This document shows positions 23,834 through 33,793 of a stretch of 39,334 nucleotides of DNA, one piece after another. Every line of letters begins with the position of its first letter. Position 1 is the first letter of the stretch. A program made the position numbers and the translations under genes. A model generated the notes under the pieces. The model did no database searches. It saw nothing but the letters and a program-made list of their open reading frames with translations, and was not told the origin of the DNA. This stretch comes from an uncultured Opitutia bacterium (lineage in GTDB: Bacteria; Verrucomicrobiota; Verrucomicrobiia; Opitutales; Opitutaceae), in the NCBI GenBank assembly GCA_903872425.1, contig CAIQKQ010000118.1, positions 1-39,334 on the forward strand. Reading direction: 5' to 3'.

Positions 23834-25327
23834 ATGCACATTTTCCCGAGCCGCGACGAGTTCCTGCGCCTGAGCGCGCAGGGCAACGTGATCCCCGTTT
23901 GCACCGACCTGCTCGCCGACTGCGAGACGCCTGTCTCCGCCTACGCGAAGCTCAAGGCCGCCGGCCCGTCCTACTTGCTCGAATCCGTCGAGGGCGGCGA
24001 GCACCTCTCGCGTTACAGCTTTATCGGCTGCCGCCCGCGTAAGGTCATCGCCTGCGGCCCGGAGACGACAGAGATTCGCGTCCCCGGCCAACCAACCAAA
24101 ACGCTCCCGACTCCACGGGACCCGCTCACGTTGATCGAGGCCGAGCTACGTGATTTCCGTCCGGTGAAAATGCCGGGCTTGCCGCGCTTCACCGGGGGTG
24201 CGGTCGGTTTTCTGGGCTACGAATATATCACGCGCATCGAGCCGACCGTTCGCGCCGCGTCGGCTGACCCGCTCGGCGTGCCGCTGCTTTATTTCATGCT
24301 GTCGGATTCGCTGCTGATATTCGACCGCGCGAAACAAACACTGCGCCTCTGCGTCAACGCTCACATCGGCGGGGTTGCAGCAAACTCGCCCACCGCTGCC
24401 TATGACGCCGCCGTCGCCGAGTTGCGCCACCTACTCGATTTGATCCGCCAGCCGAGCGAGCTCGCTCCCGCGCTCATCTCCGCCACGCCGAGCATCACCG
24501 TGCCGCCGGGTAATTTCACTCGTCCCGCCTATGAAAAACTCGTGGACGATGTGAAGGAATACATTCGCGCCGGTGACATCATCCAGGTTGTACCATCGCA
24601 GCGTTTTACGCGTCCGTTTGCCCGCTCGCCGCTCGATCTCTACCGCGCACTCCGCACGGTTAACCCGTCGCCCTACATGTTCATTTTGGAAACCGGCGAC
24701 TTTGCACTCGTCGGCGCGTCACCCGAGGTCCACGTCCGCCTGACCGACGGGCTCGTAGAAATCCGTCCCATCGCCGGCACGCGTAAGCGCGGTGCAACCC
24801 ACGATGAGGATGTCGCGCTCGAACAAGAGCTCCTCGCCGACGACAAGGAGAAGGCCGAGCACCTGATGCTCGTGGACCTCGCGCGCAACGACATTGGCCG
24901 CGTTTGTCAGTTCGGCAGCGTGACCGTGCCAGAGATGATGGTGGTCGAGCGCTACTCGCACGTCATGCACATCGTTTCGCAGGTCGAGGGCCGCATCGCG
25001 CCCGACAAGACGGCCTTCGACCTCATGCGCGCGACGTTCCCCGCCGGCACCGTGAGCGGTGCGCCAAAAATCCGCGCCATGCAAATCATCGCCGAGAAAG
25101 AACCCGTCCGACGCGGCTTCTACGCCGGCGCGCTCGGCTACTTTGGCTACGACGGCAATACTGACTCGTGCATCATGCTCCGCACCGCGCTCTTGAAGGA
25201 CGGGCAAATTCACATCCAAGCCGGCGGTGGCGTGGTGGCCGACTCCGATCCGGCTGCCGAGTATCAGGAGACCGTCAACAAGGCCTCCGCGCTCCTCAAA
25301 GCCGTCGCCCTCTCTGAGCAGTTGTAG
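23834..25327 (+). CDS. trpE: Anthranilate synthase component I
   Basis: A 497-residue chorismate-utilising enzyme that makes anthranilate with the glutaminase TrpG. LLES (residues 48-51) within SYLLESVEGG is the tryptophan feedback motif. RPIAGTRKRG, DLARNDIGRV, MHIVSQVEG, FPAGTVSGAPK and GGGVVADSDP are the chorismate and magnesium site blocks. LES together with TrpE-style N-terminus argues for TrpE rather than PabB. The partner trpG and other trp genes are not in the window. Start MHIFPSRDEF fits the family; an upstream ATG inside waaA would add 47 unlikely residues. Confidence 0.94.
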   Translation: MHIFPSRDEFLRLSAQGNVIPVCTDLLADCETPVSAYAKLKAAGPSYLLESVEGGEHLSRYSFIGCRPRKVIACGPETTEIRVPGQPTKTLPTPRDPLTLIEAELRDFRPVKMPGLPRFTGGAVGFLGYEYITRIEPTVRAASADPLGVPLLYFMLSDSLLIFDRAKQTLRLCVNAHIGGVAANSPTAAYDAAVAELRHLLDLIRQPSELAPALISATPSITVPPGNFTRPAYEKLVDDVKEYIRAGDIIQVVPSQRFTRPFARSPLDLYRALRTVNPSPYMFILETGDFALVGASPEVHVRLTDGLVEIRPIAGTRKRGATHDEDVALEQELLADDKEKAEHLMLVDLARNDIGRVCQFGSVTVPEMMVVERYSHVMHIVSQVEGRIAPDKTAFDLMRATFPAGTVSGAPKIRAMQIIAEKEPVRRGFYAGALGYFGYDGNTDSCIMLRTALLKDGQIHIQAGGGVVADSDPAAEYQETVNKASALLKAVALSEQL

Positions 25328-25407
25328 CAAGCTCTATGGCTACCAGCACAAATTTGCCTGTGCACCATGCTCACTCGCCGCGCGTTTTTTGTCATAATTA
25401 CCGCGCC

Positions 25408-26016
25408 ATGAAAAACTTCTCTCGCCTTCTTTTCCTCGCCCTGGCTGCGCTCGCTGCCTTGCGCGCCCAGTCGGGCCCCGCCACCATCGAGTCATCCTCG
25501 CGCGCCGCGGTCGCCGCGAAAGCGTCTACTCCACAATCGCCACTTGCTCCTATCGAACGGGCTGCCGCCCCTGTACCTACTTCCGCCACTTTCGGCCCGG
25601 TGGTGGAACGTGACCTGAGCTTTGATCCCATCTTCACGAACGAGGGCATCAAGGTGAATTACTTAGAGTTAAAGTCTGGCAACCTCGTGAACCAAGCGCC
25701 GCCAGGCGACATCGGTGCGCTGCTCGGAGAAAATGACATGCGAGTCCGGCACGGTATTAATCTGGCGGTCGTTAGCGTCGCTCCCAATCGCTGGGACTCA
25801 ACCCCCGGCGAGGTACTTGGCGAACTGACCAGAGCCATACCACAAAAGGATGTCCGGCTCGGCGGTTCAGACAAGGTACAGACCTATTTTTTCCAATCAC
25901 GCGAAGGCACGGCGGGCACGCTCCAGGTGGACCAGACGTCGCAGCCGGGGGTTGTCCGGATCCGTTACAAGCTGTTGCGAGTGGCTTCGGCCGCCCCGTC
26001 TGGACCAAAATTTTGA
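25408..26016 (+). CDS. Secreted hypothetical protein
   Basis: A 202-residue exported protein with a signal peptide (MKNFSRLLFLALAALAALRA, cleavage near residue 20). A low-complexity Ala/Ser/Pro stretch follows to about residue 55, then a compact domain (ERDLSFDPIFTNEGIKVNY to PGVVRIRYKLLRV) with alternating strands. No family is recognised. CATAAT at 25393-25398 lies nine bases before the ATG and may be a -10 box, although no good -35 is seen. It sits between trpE and the SNF2 gene without obvious functional link. Confidence 0.75.
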   Translation: MKNFSRLLFLALAALAALRAQSGPATIESSSRAAVAAKASTPQSPLAPIERAAAPVPTSATFGPVVERDLSFDPIFTNEGIKVNYLELKSGNLVNQAPPGDIGALLGENDMRVRHGINLAVVSVAPNRWDSTPGEVLGELTRAIPQKDVRLGGSDKVQTYFFQSREGTAGTLQVDQTSQPGVVRIRYKLLRVASAAPSGPKF

Positions 26017-26087
26017 GGTAGGGCGTTCGGCAAAATCTATGGTTGCACCGCGCGCGGGGCGCTCTCTACGTTGGCCCTTTTACGCGC

Positions 26088-28739
26088 ATGCAAGGCCACG
26101 GGCCCAAACGCATCTACACCCCACAATCCATCGAGTTCTGGTTCGCCCAACTGGAACACGATTGGGAGCGGTACTTCTCTGCGGCCCAGCTCGCGGCGGG
26201 CCACCGCATCTATCGCGACGGTGAGGTGCGTGAACTGGAGCTGACGCATACCGACGCGATCATCCACCGCCGGGTTGAGAAGCACGACCAGTACACGGTC
26301 ATCGAGTGGGGTGCGGATGGAGCGCTCACGGTGCGCTCTTCCTCTACCGACGCCGAGATCGCGCGCTCGCTGGCAGTCGCCGGCCTGCACGAGATCGAAG
26401 AGCTCGTCGCCGACGAGGCCTCGCCGCTGTCAGAGACCGATCACCCGTTCGCGGCGGGCCACGGGAATGGCAACACGTCTGCCGGCCATGGCCAAAGTCG
26501 CAACGGCCAGGCGAGCGTCGCACCCAGCCATATCGCCAAGGGTGAATCCGGTCGCCTCGCCAACGGCGGGAGAGAACGAATCCCCGGTCGCGTTGCACCG
26601 TCTAACGGCGTGGCCATCGCCCCGCCCCGCACGTTACTGCTCGCGTTCACCACGATGGCCGACGGCCTGACGTTTCAGGCACATTGGGCCGGACCCGGCA
26701 AGAAACGTGAGCCGGCGCTGGGCGCCGCGGCGCACGCGGGTGGCAATGGCCACGCCACTTCCGCCGAGCGCGCGAAACTCATCGGTCTCGCCGCATACGC
26801 GCGCAAGGCACACTTCGCCTACCACGCCGCCACGGGTGTTTACACGCTGGGCAACGTGGGCGAAATCCCGAACTTCCTACGTGGCACGCTCGCGGCGTGG
26901 AAGAAGCTTTTCACGATCGAGCTCGACGCGGACGCGGTGCGGCTCGGCGAGGGCACGCGCACCATCGAAGTCGAGGCAGTCGCGACGCGTCGCGCCGGTG
27001 CGGCTGACGGCGCGCTCGACCTGCGCTGGATTTTTAAGGCCGGCGAGCGGCTGCTCACCGACGCCGAGGTGGACGCGCTGCTTAAGCGCGGCGTCAACCC
27101 TGCCATCCTCCCCGGTACGGGCATCGTGTCGTTGCCGACGGAAAAGCTCGCGTCGCTCAATGCGTGGCGGCGTGGCGTGGCGGAGACGCACGCGGACGGC
27201 GCGTTGCCGCCGTATTTGTTATTCTCGCTGTTCAACGACACGCGTTTCAAACTCACGCTCTCGCCCGAGCTGGAGGCGTGGCGGCAACGCGTGCTCACGC
27301 CGGAGACGGTGGCCGCGACTTTACCGGAAATTTTGCGCCCCTACCAACGACGGGGTGTCGAATGGTTGCACCATCTGTGCGATGCCGGTTGTCACGGCCT
27401 GCTGGCCGACGAGATGGGCCTCGGCAAAACGCTCCAGGTGCTCTCACTGCTCGCTGCCCGGCCGGTAGCTGACCGGCCGGGCCTCATAGTTTGTCCGGCG
27501 AGTGTCGTGCCGGTGTGGCGTGAGGAGATCGCGCGGTTTTTTCCGTCGCTTGCCGTCGACGTGTTGAAGGCCGGGCATGATTTTTCCGCGCCGACGCTGC
27601 CGAGCGGTCCCGCGCTCTGGCTCGCGAGTTACGCGCAACTCCGCAAACACCGCGCGCTGCTACCCAACGTGGAGTTTGGCTACGCCGTGCTTGACGAAGG
27701 CCAGTTCATTAAGAATCCGGACGCGAAAATCACGCAGACCTGTTTTGCCATCCGCGCGCGGCACCGCGTCGTATTGACCGGTACGCCGTTGGAAAACCGC
27801 CAGCTCGATTTGTGGAGCATCTTTCGTTTCTTGCTGCCGGGGCTGCTTGGTACCCGAGCGGCGTTCGAGGCGGCGCTGCACGCCGAGCGTGGGGTAACGC
27901 TCACGCGGCTACGCGCACAGCTCGCGCCGTTTCTTTTGCGCCGCACGAAAAACGAGGTGGCGCGGGAGCTGCCGCCGAAAGTGGAGATGGATCTGATCTG
28001 CCCGCTCACCGAGGTGCAACGTGCGCAATATGCGGAGATATGCCGCGAGGGCCTAGAGCGGTTGGGCAACGACGTAGGCGCGGCGATGCGCGAAAAAAGC
28101 TTCGGTTTTCTCGCGCTGCTCACGCGCCTGCGGCAGACCTGCTGCGATCCCGACATGCTGCCATGGCTCGACGCGCCGCTCGCCGACTCGGGTAAGATCA
28201 ATCTGCTCGTGGAGAAACTCACGGAGATTGTCGGCAGTGGGCACAAAGTCGTCATCTTCTCTCAGTTCGTGATGTTGCTTGATCGCGTGAAGGCGGCGCT
28301 CACGGACAAATTTCCCGACCTCTCGCGCTTCGAGTTGACCGGTATGACGCTCGACCGTCAGAAGCCGGTGGCGGCGTTTCAGCAGGCGACCGGCGCGGCG
28401 GTGATGCTCGTGTCGCTCAAGGCCGCCGGCACCGGCATCACGCTGCACGCGGCGGACTACGTTTTCCTGCTCGACCCGTGGTGGAATCCGGCCGTCGAGG
28501 CGCAGGCGGTGGACCGCGTGCATCGCATTGGGCAGAAGAAAACAGTTTTTGTGTATCGGATGGTCACGGCCGGGACAATCGAAGAGCGCATCCAGACACT
28601 GAAGGCGGCGAAGAGGGAGATGTTCGACAAAGTCGTGGGCGGGCTGGGCGGCGACTTCGATCTCGGGCAGCATTTTGCTTCGTTGCGGGAGCTGGTGCAG
28701 CTCACGACTGCGCAGGTCGAGCCCGAACCGGGACACTGA
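26088..28739 (+). CDS. SNF2-family ATPase with a degenerate SWIM-like N-terminus
   Basis: An 883-residue Swi2/Snf2 translocase. Residues about 20-110 follow the layout of a bacterial SWIM domain (FSAAQLAAGHRIYRDGEVRE, then DQYTVIEW), but the zinc-binding CxC..CxH residues are absent; SSSTDAE stands where they should be. A Gly/Ser/Asn-rich linker spans about 125-190. ATPase motifs are ADEMGLGKTLQ (about 440), DEGQFIKN (about 536, usually DEAQ), LTGTPLENR, SLKAAGTGITLHAA and VDRVHRIGQ (about 807). Such proteins move on duplex DNA and are tied to repair or transcription recycling. ATG at 26088 is preferred to a TTG 15 codons upstream. Likely co-transcribed with the next gene. Confidence 0.9.
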   Translation: MQGHGPKRIYTPQSIEFWFAQLEHDWERYFSAAQLAAGHRIYRDGEVRELELTHTDAIIHRRVEKHDQYTVIEWGADGALTVRSSSTDAEIARSLAVAGLHEIEELVADEASPLSETDHPFAAGHGNGNTSAGHGQSRNGQASVAPSHIAKGESGRLANGGRERIPGRVAPSNGVAIAPPRTLLLAFTTMADGLTFQAHWAGPGKKREPALGAAAHAGGNGHATSAERAKLIGLAAYARKAHFAYHAATGVYTLGNVGEIPNFLRGTLAAWKKLFTIELDADAVRLGEGTRTIEVEAVATRRAGAADGALDLRWIFKAGERLLTDAEVDALLKRGVNPAILPGTGIVSLPTEKLASLNAWRRGVAETHADGALPPYLLFSLFNDTRFKLTLSPELEAWRQRVLTPETVAATLPEILRPYQRRGVEWLHHLCDAGCHGLLADEMGLGKTLQVLSLLAARPVADRPGLIVCPASVVPVWREEIARFFPSLAVDVLKAGHDFSAPTLPSGPALWLASYAQLRKHRALLPNVEFGYAVLDEGQFIKNPDAKITQTCFAIRARHRVVLTGTPLENRQLDLWSIFRFLLPGLLGTRAAFEAALHAERGVTLTRLRAQLAPFLLRRTKNEVARELPPKVEMDLICPLTEVQRAQYAEICREGLERLGNDVGAAMREKSFGFLALLTRLRQTCCDPDMLPWLDAPLADSGKINLLVEKLTEIVGSGHKVVIFSQFVMLLDRVKAALTDKFPDLSRFELTGMTLDRQKPVAAFQQATGAAVMLVSLKAAGTGITLHAADYVFLLDPWWNPAVEAQAVDRVHRIGQKKTVFVYRMVTAGTIEERIQTLKAAKREMFDKVVGGLGGDFDLGQHFASLRELVQLTTAQVEPEPGH

Positions 28740-28762
28740 GCAAGCTTGCGGACCGGAATATT

Positions 28763-29335
28763 ATGCCCGATGCTCGGGTCATGCATTGGAGGCGATCGCT
28801 GGTGGCCCTGTGGGCCGGGTTGGAAAAAGTCCTCGACCGCGTGCTTTGCGCCGCCGGCGCGATGCTGGGTGCGCAGTTACCGGAGTTCATGCAGCAATAC
28901 CTTCAGCGGCTCGGCGGTCACCTCGATGAGGCGCGGCGGCAGTTGGCGGCTTTTGCCGCCGTGGCGCGCCAGAACAGCCTGACACTGGAGCATTATATTG
29001 CGCGGCTCAGTGGCAACGTCGATCCTGTCGCCGCCAAGACCGGTGGCGTGATTCGGGTGCTGGTCGCCCGCGTGGACCAGTTGGCGGGGGCCGAGACAGC
29101 CTTGCGCCACGCCTCGGGTTGGACACGACCGTGGATCTTTTTACACCAGCTCGACCGCGAAATCGCCGGTGGCACCTGGGCTGTCTTCCGCCCGGCCATG
29201 CCAGTCACGATGGAAGGCCTTATCTATGCTGCCATCGGCCTCTTGCTGATCTTTACGCTGTATTATGGCGCAATTAAAATCCCTTTAAGGCATATACAAT
29301 CAAGGTGGATAGATTCCTCACGGACACCATCGTAG
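28763..29335 (+). CDS. DUF2937-family membrane protein
   Basis: A 190-residue protein matching the DUF2937 pattern: an N-terminal amphipathic/hydrophobic segment (LDRVLCAAGAMLGAQLPEF), then QQYLQRLGGHLDEARRQL, a long helical middle and one C-terminal transmembrane helix at residues 151-170 (EGLIYAAIGLLLIFTLYYGA). The function of DUF2937 is not known. It begins 23 bases after the SNF2 gene, so it is probably expressed with it, and converges on the histidine kinase gene 14 bases away. An ATG six codons downstream is an alternative start. Confidence 0.75.
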   Translation: MPDARVMHWRRSLVALWAGLEKVLDRVLCAAGAMLGAQLPEFMQQYLQRLGGHLDEARRQLAAFAAVARQNSLTLEHYIARLSGNVDPVAAKTGGVIRVLVARVDQLAGAETALRHASGWTRPWIFLHQLDREIAGGTWAVFRPAMPVTMEGLIYAAIGLLLIFTLYYGAIKIPLRHIQSRWIDSSRTPS

Positions 29336-29349
29336 TCTCAAACTTGGGG

Positions 29350-31143
29350 TCACTTCGGCAGCCAGCGGTCGAGGCAGGCCAGCAGCTCGGCTTGGCGGAT
29401 GGGTTTGGATAGGAAATCGTTCATGCCAGACTCACGGCAGAGGGCGCGGTCCTCGGGCATGGCGTTCGCGGTGAGGGCGATTATCGGTAAAGGTCGGCCG
29501 GCGAGTTGTGCACGAATGCGACGTGTGGTCTCCGCCCCATCGATGCCGGGCATCCTCATGTCCATCAGCACGAGCGACCACGGCTCCAGCGCCACGCGCT
29601 CTAGGCCGGCGAGGCCGTTGTCCACCGTGGTGACTTCGAGTCCGGTTTTGCGCAGCATCATCTCAATCACGCGCTGATTGACGACATTGTCCTCGACGAC
29701 AAGCACGCGGCCGCGGAATTGCTGCGCGGCACGCGTGGGCGTGCTAGTGGCGGTCGTCTGTATTAACGGGTCGGCGAGTGGAAGTGGCAGCTCAAAGGAA
29801 AATTTTGAGCCTTTGCCGGGCTCGCTCTGCACGCTGATTTTCCCGCCCATCTGTTTTACTAGCAGTTGCGAAATCGACAGACCGAGACCGGTGCCACCAT
29901 AGCGGCGCGTGGTGGAGCTGTCCGCCTGGGTGAATTTCTCGAACATCCGCGCCTGCGTGGCGTCGTCCATGCCGATGCCCGTGTCGCGGACCTGGAATTG
30001 TAGCAGCGCGGTCTCGGCGTCGGCGCTCACCAAGGAGAGGCCCAGCTCGACACCGCCGTGCCCAGTAAACTTGACGGCGTTTCCGACGAGATTGAGTAAC
30101 ACCTGCCGCAGACGCAGCGAGTCGCCGGTGACAGCGACGGGCAAATTGTCGCCGAGGACGCAGGTGAGGCTGAGTCCTTTGGTTTCGGCGGGTGCGCGCA
30201 GGAGCGCGGCCACGTCGCGCACCGCCGCCGCCGGGGAGAAGGCCGTGGCCTCCAGTTCCATTTTACCGCTTTCAATTTTGGAGAGATCGAGAATATCGTT
30301 GAGGAGGCGGAGCAGCGTCTCGGCGGAGCCGGAGGCGATGTCGAGCTGCTCGCGTTGCGCGGTAGTGAGCGGTGTATCACGCAACAGCTGGAGCATCCCA
30401 ATGACACCGTTCATCGGTGTGCGGATCTCGTGACTCATCGTGGCGAGGAAATCGCTTTTGGCTGAGCTGGCGGCCTCGGCGCGCTCCTTGGCCAAACTGA
30501 GCGTGGTGACGAGATCCTCATTCTCAAAGATAAGACGGTGTAGGCGGCTTAGATCGGCGTGTTGCATCCGTGCGGTGTGCAACAAAAACATCGCGTAGGT
30601 GAGGAGACACAGCGCGAGCGTCCAACCGCCCGGCTCCGTAAGGGTGAGAAAGCGCAAGGCGCACGGCGCAAGCGTGGTGAGCAGGTATAGCCGGTAGCAG
30701 GCAGGCACGGAGGCGAGCGAACGCGCCGCGCCAGCGTTCATGCCAGCGATGACGAGGATGACGAACAGGCGCGGCAGCAACGCCGGTGTCGCTAGGAAAA
30801 TCCAGCTCGCCACGCCCCACGCACACCCGGCGACGAATGTTCCTGCAATGAACTTTCTCCGCCACGCGGCGGTCTCGACGTCGGTGCGCGGCTGGAGCGC
30901 GAAGGCACGGTTGAGTAGCCAGCGCGCGACGCTCACTGCGAGAATGACGGCCAACCAGAGTAGGCACCACTCGTGCGGAAAATGCGCCAGCAGCCCGGCA
31001 GCGAGAATGAGTGCGAGTGCGAAATTGGAAAAAAGTCCGAAACCCGCCAGTCGATAGAGCAACCGGGTCAGTTCTGCCTCGACGCGGCTATCAATCGTTT
31101 GGCCCGCGAGCGATGGCGGAAGAGTTACAGGACGGAGGGCCAT
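29350..31143 (-). CDS. Membrane hybrid histidine kinase with receiver domain
   Basis: A 597-residue sensor kinase. About six transmembrane helices fill residues 30-190 with almost no periplasmic loops, so the input is probably sensed within the membrane. A coiled linker leads to HisKA ([14 protein letters not shown]238) and HATPase_c (N box [10 protein letters not shown] boxes DTGIGM and GGTGLGLS). A receiver domain follows with LVVEDN and the phosphoacceptor in [10 protein letters not shown] (D528), then ALTANAM and FLSKPI. A downstream phosphotransfer or response-regulator gene is not adjacent. Start MALRPV is preferred over an ATG 32 codons upstream whose residues are highly basic. Confidence 0.92.
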   Translation of the reverse strand: MALRPVTLPPSLAGQTIDSRVEAELTRLLYRLAGFGLFSNFALALILAAGLLAHFPHEWCLLWLAVILAVSVARWLLNRAFALQPRTDVETAAWRRKFIAGTFVAGCAWGVASWIFLATPALLPRLFVILVIAGMNAGAARSLASVPACYRLYLLTTLAPCALRFLTLTEPGGWTLALCLLTYAMFLLHTARMQHADLSRLHRLIFENEDLVTTLSLAKERAEAASSAKSDFLATMSHEIRTPMNGVIGMLQLLRDTPLTTAQREQLDIASGSAETLLRLLNDILDLSKIESGKMELEATAFSPAAAVRDVAALLRAPAETKGLSLTCVLGDNLPVAVTGDSLRLRQVLLNLVGNAVKFTGHGGVELGLSLVSADAETALLQFQVRDTGIGMDDATQARMFEKFTQADSSTTRRYGGTGLGLSISQLLVKQMGGKISVQSEPGKGSKFSFELPLPLADPLIQTTATSTPTRAAQQFRGRVLVVEDNVVNQRVIEMMLRKTGLEVTTVDNGLAGLERVALEPWSLVLMDMRMPGIDGAETTRRIRAQLAGRPLPIIALTANAMPEDRALCRESGMNDFLSKPIRQAELLACLDRWLPK

Positions 31144-31261
31144 GCGCGACAACAAGCAGGCGAAGTGCCGGTGCGACAAGGGTATTTGTGTTCGCAGACG
31201 TAATCGGCGGCGAAATTTACAGAATTTTGATTTGACCAAGATGGCTGGACGACGCGGGCCA

Positions 31262-32320
31262 TCAAGCGGGCGTCACCGGCCGGCCGCCGGCGTGCGCCGA
31301 GCTGAGGCAGGCGTCCACGACGAGCTGCGTTTTCAACGCGATGTCGGGCCATGATTCATTGAGTGAGCCACTGCAAACCTGCGAGGCAAAATGGCGAAAT
31401 AGCTTTGTCTCTTGTGCCGTGGGGCCGGGGGAGCCAGATTCGGCGACCGTCACGCGGTGGCCATTGATTTCAAACTCAAGCTCGTCGCCCGCCCGCGAGT
31501 TCACAAAATCGTCCACGCGCAGCCCGCCGCGCGTGCCCTCAAAGTGCGCCCATTGGTGCATACGTGCGAGAAACGAGCAGTGAAAACCCGCCGACAGCCC
31601 GCCGTCGAAACGTAGTTCGCCAGAAAATTCCGCCGGCACGCGGGCCGGACTATCGGCGCGGCCGAACTGAGCCAGCATGCGGCCGGTCACTTCGGACGGC
31701 AACCGCCAGCCGGCGGCCCAAAGTGAGAGACGAACGCAATACCAACCGAGGTCGCCGAGGCAGCCGAACGGCTCCAGTCCGCTGTGAACGCGAATGTTGT
31801 CCGCGCAAAAGCTGTCGCCACCGAGGAAACTGAACGCGCTTGTGACGCGCCTCAGATCGCCAACGCTCGCGTTGTCATCCAGCGCCGACTGCATTGCGGA
31901 GAGCCGAGCGCTGTGCATGAACATTACTCCGTCCATGAACTGCACCCGATGGCGGCGGCAGGCGTCGAGGACTTCGCGCAGATCGGCGGCGCTGTTAGCA
32001 CACGGTTTCTCGCAGACGATGTGTTTACCCGCCGCCGCCGCACGCAGGAGCCATGCCTTGCGGAGACCGGTGGGCAGCGGCACATAGACTGCATCAACGT
32101 CCGCCGCCGCGAGTAACTCCTCGTAGTGGCCGAGTGCGCGTGGGGCGGACCCGAAGGGCGCGATGGCTTGGTTCTCGGCAATAAACTGCTGTGCACGCGC
32201 GAGATCGCGGCTGGCGACCGCTACGACCGCACCGTTGCCGGAAAAGTGGATGGCTTTCCAATTCTTCCGCGCGATGCCGGCAGTGCCGAGGATGCCCCAG
32301 CGGAGTTTTTCGCCGCTCAT
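31262..32320 (-). CDS. Gfo/Idh/MocA-family oxidoreductase
   Basis: A 352-residue NAD(P)-dependent oxidoreductase. The N-terminal Rossmann motif is [10 protein letters not shown], with the [10 protein letters not shown] and CEKPCAN (EKP) blocks that place the nicotinamide and catalytic lysine. The C-terminal beta-sheet domain contains [11 protein letters not shown], close to the glucose-fructose oxidoreductase and D-xylose 1-dehydrogenase (NADP) branch. It follows xylA by 12 bases on the same strand, so a pentose or related sugar is a sensible substrate, but this is inference. Confidence 0.9.
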   Translation of the reverse strand: MSGEKLRWGILGTAGIARKNWKAIHFSGNGAVVAVASRDLARAQQFIAENQAIAPFGSAPRALGHYEELLAAADVDAVYVPLPTGLRKAWLLRAAAAGKHIVCEKPCANSAADLREVLDACRRHRVQFMDGVMFMHSARLSAMQSALDDNASVGDLRRVTSAFSFLGGDSFCADNIRVHSGLEPFGCLGDLGWYCVRLSLWAAGWRLPSEVTGRMLAQFGRADSPARVPAEFSGELRFDGGLSAGFHCSFLARMHQWAHFEGTRGGLRVDDFVNSRAGDELEFEINGHRVTVAESGSPGPTAQETKLFRHFASQVCSGSLNESWPDIALKTQLVVDACLSSAHAGGRPVTPA

Positions 32321-32332
32321 CGCGTCGCGGCC

Positions 32333-33661
32333 TTAGCCGTGCAGGTAGGACATGATCAAGTTTTCCAGATACTCCTGCTTGCCGCTGCGGGGCTTGGGCT
32401 CGCCGAGCTTGCCGAGCGCGAGCTTATTCAACTCGCGGAAGCCGATGCGGCGTTTTTCGATATCCTTGCCGTAGCCGGTGTCGAACGAGGCGTAACGGTC
32501 CGCGACAAACTTCTCCAGCTTGCCGTCGGCGAGAATTTTTTGCGCCAGTTTGAAGCCGAGTGCATAGGCGTCCATGCCGCCAATGTGCGCGTGGAAGAGG
32601 TCCTCCGTGTCGATACTCGGGCGGCGGAGCTTCGCGTCGAAGTTGAAGCCTCCGGTGCCTAGGCCACCGGCTTTCAAGATCGAGAGCATCGCGAGAGTGA
32701 GCTCACGCACGTCGGTGTTGAACTGGTCGGTGTCCCAGCCGAGGAGCAGATCACCGGCGTTGGCGTCAATCGAGCCGAGCATCCCGGCGGCCGCGGCTAC
32801 CTCGATCTCGTGCTGGAAAGTATGGCCGGCGAGGGTGGCGTGGTTGGTCTCGATGTTGAACTTAAAAACCTTCTCGAGGCCGAAGGTGCGGAGGAACGCG
32901 ATGCCGCTTGCCACATCGAAGTCGTATTGGTGCTTGGTGGGCTCCTTCGGTTTCGGTTCGATGAGGAACTGGCCCTTGAAGCCGATGCTGTTGGCGTAGT
33001 CCTTCGCCATGTGCATGAACGTGGCAAGGTGCTCCTGCTCGCGCTTGAGGTTGGTGTTGAGCAGCGTCTCGTAGCCTTCGCGGCCACCCCAGAAAACGTA
33101 GTTCTCGCCACCAAGCTCCTTGGTGACATCGAGGGCCTTCTTGACCTGTGCAGCGGCATAGGCGAAGACATGCGCGTCGGGATTGGTGGCCGCGCCGCAC
33201 ATGTAGCGCGGGTTAGAGAAGAGGTTGGCTGTCCCCCAGAGGAGCTTCACGCCGGTGGCCTTCTGGAGTTGCTTTGCGTGGGCGACGATCTGGTCGAGAT
33301 TCTTGTTGGACTCGGCGAGCGTGCGGCCCTCGGGCGCGATGTCGCGGTCATGGAAACAGTAGAACGGCGCGCGGATTTTTTGGAAAAACTCGAAGGCCGC
33401 GTCCATGCGAACCTTGGCGATGGAGACGGCATCCTTGCCGCTCTCCCACGGGCGAATGATGGTGCCGGGGCCGAACGGGTCGCCGCCCGTACCGCGAAAT
33501 GCGTGCCAATAGGCGATAGAGAAGCGCATGTGCTCCTCCATGGACTTTCCGCCGATAACCTCGTCGGGGTTGTAGTGGCGGAAAGCGAGCGCTTGCGAGG
33601 CTTGGGGGCCTTCGTAGGCGATCTGGTGAATTTTGGGGAAGTGAGATTTAGGGTTCTTCAT
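32333..33661 (-). CDS. xylA: Xylose isomerase
   Basis: A 442-residue TIM-barrel enzyme that converts D-xylose to D-xylulose. FCFHDRD-type block [10 protein letters not shown] holds the catalytic histidine (H104) and D107. [15 protein letters not shown] carries metal ligands and the lysine, [17 protein letters not shown] and GSIDANAGD are the remaining metal-site blocks. It is a class II enzyme by its length and long N-terminal region. Start [14 protein letters not shown] fits the family; an upstream ATG would add 37 hydrophobic residues. It leads the xylA-oxidoreductase pair and is divergent from aroB. No xylulokinase or XylR is in the window. Confidence 0.95.
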   Translation of the reverse strand: MKNPKSHFPKIHQIAYEGPQASQALAFRHYNPDEVIGGKSMEEHMRFSIAYWHAFRGTGGDPFGPGTIIRPWESGKDAVSIAKVRMDAAFEFFQKIRAPFYCFHDRDIAPEGRTLAESNKNLDQIVAHAKQLQKATGVKLLWGTANLFSNPRYMCGAATNPDAHVFAYAAAQVKKALDVTKELGGENYVFWGGREGYETLLNTNLKREQEHLATFMHMAKDYANSIGFKGQFLIEPKPKEPTKHQYDFDVASGIAFLRTFGLEKVFKFNIETNHATLAGHTFQHEIEVAAAAGMLGSIDANAGDLLLGWDTDQFNTDVRELTLAMLSILKAGGLGTGGFNFDAKLRRPSIDTEDLFHAHIGGMDAYALGFKLAQKILADGKLEKFVADRYASFDTGYGKDIEKRRIGFRELNKLALGKLGEPKPRSGKQEYLENLIMSYLHG

Positions 33662-33758
33662 GGGAAGACCCCATAGGAGAACGAGAAACACGGTGTGGAC
33701 GAGGAAATTTTTTAGCAAAAACACGCCGGGCAATGCCCACGATTCCTCGCGCGTGAGA

Positions 33759-33787
33759 TTGACCCGCCGCATCCCTCAGCGTTTAAC
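33759..33787 (+). promoter_or_regulatory. Promoter for a leaderless aroB transcript
   Basis: TTGACC (33759-33764, 5 of 6), a 17-base spacer, then TTTAAC (33782-33787, 4 of 6). Six bases separate the -10 box from the aroB ATG at 33794, placing the predicted start site at the start codon, the same geometry as the promoter at 20923-20951. Confidence 0.5.
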
Positions 33788-33793
33788 CGGCGC

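Noticed and set aside
32810-33676. Open frame opposite xylA (288 codons)
   Set aside because: Antisense shadow of xylose isomerase, biased composition, no motifs.
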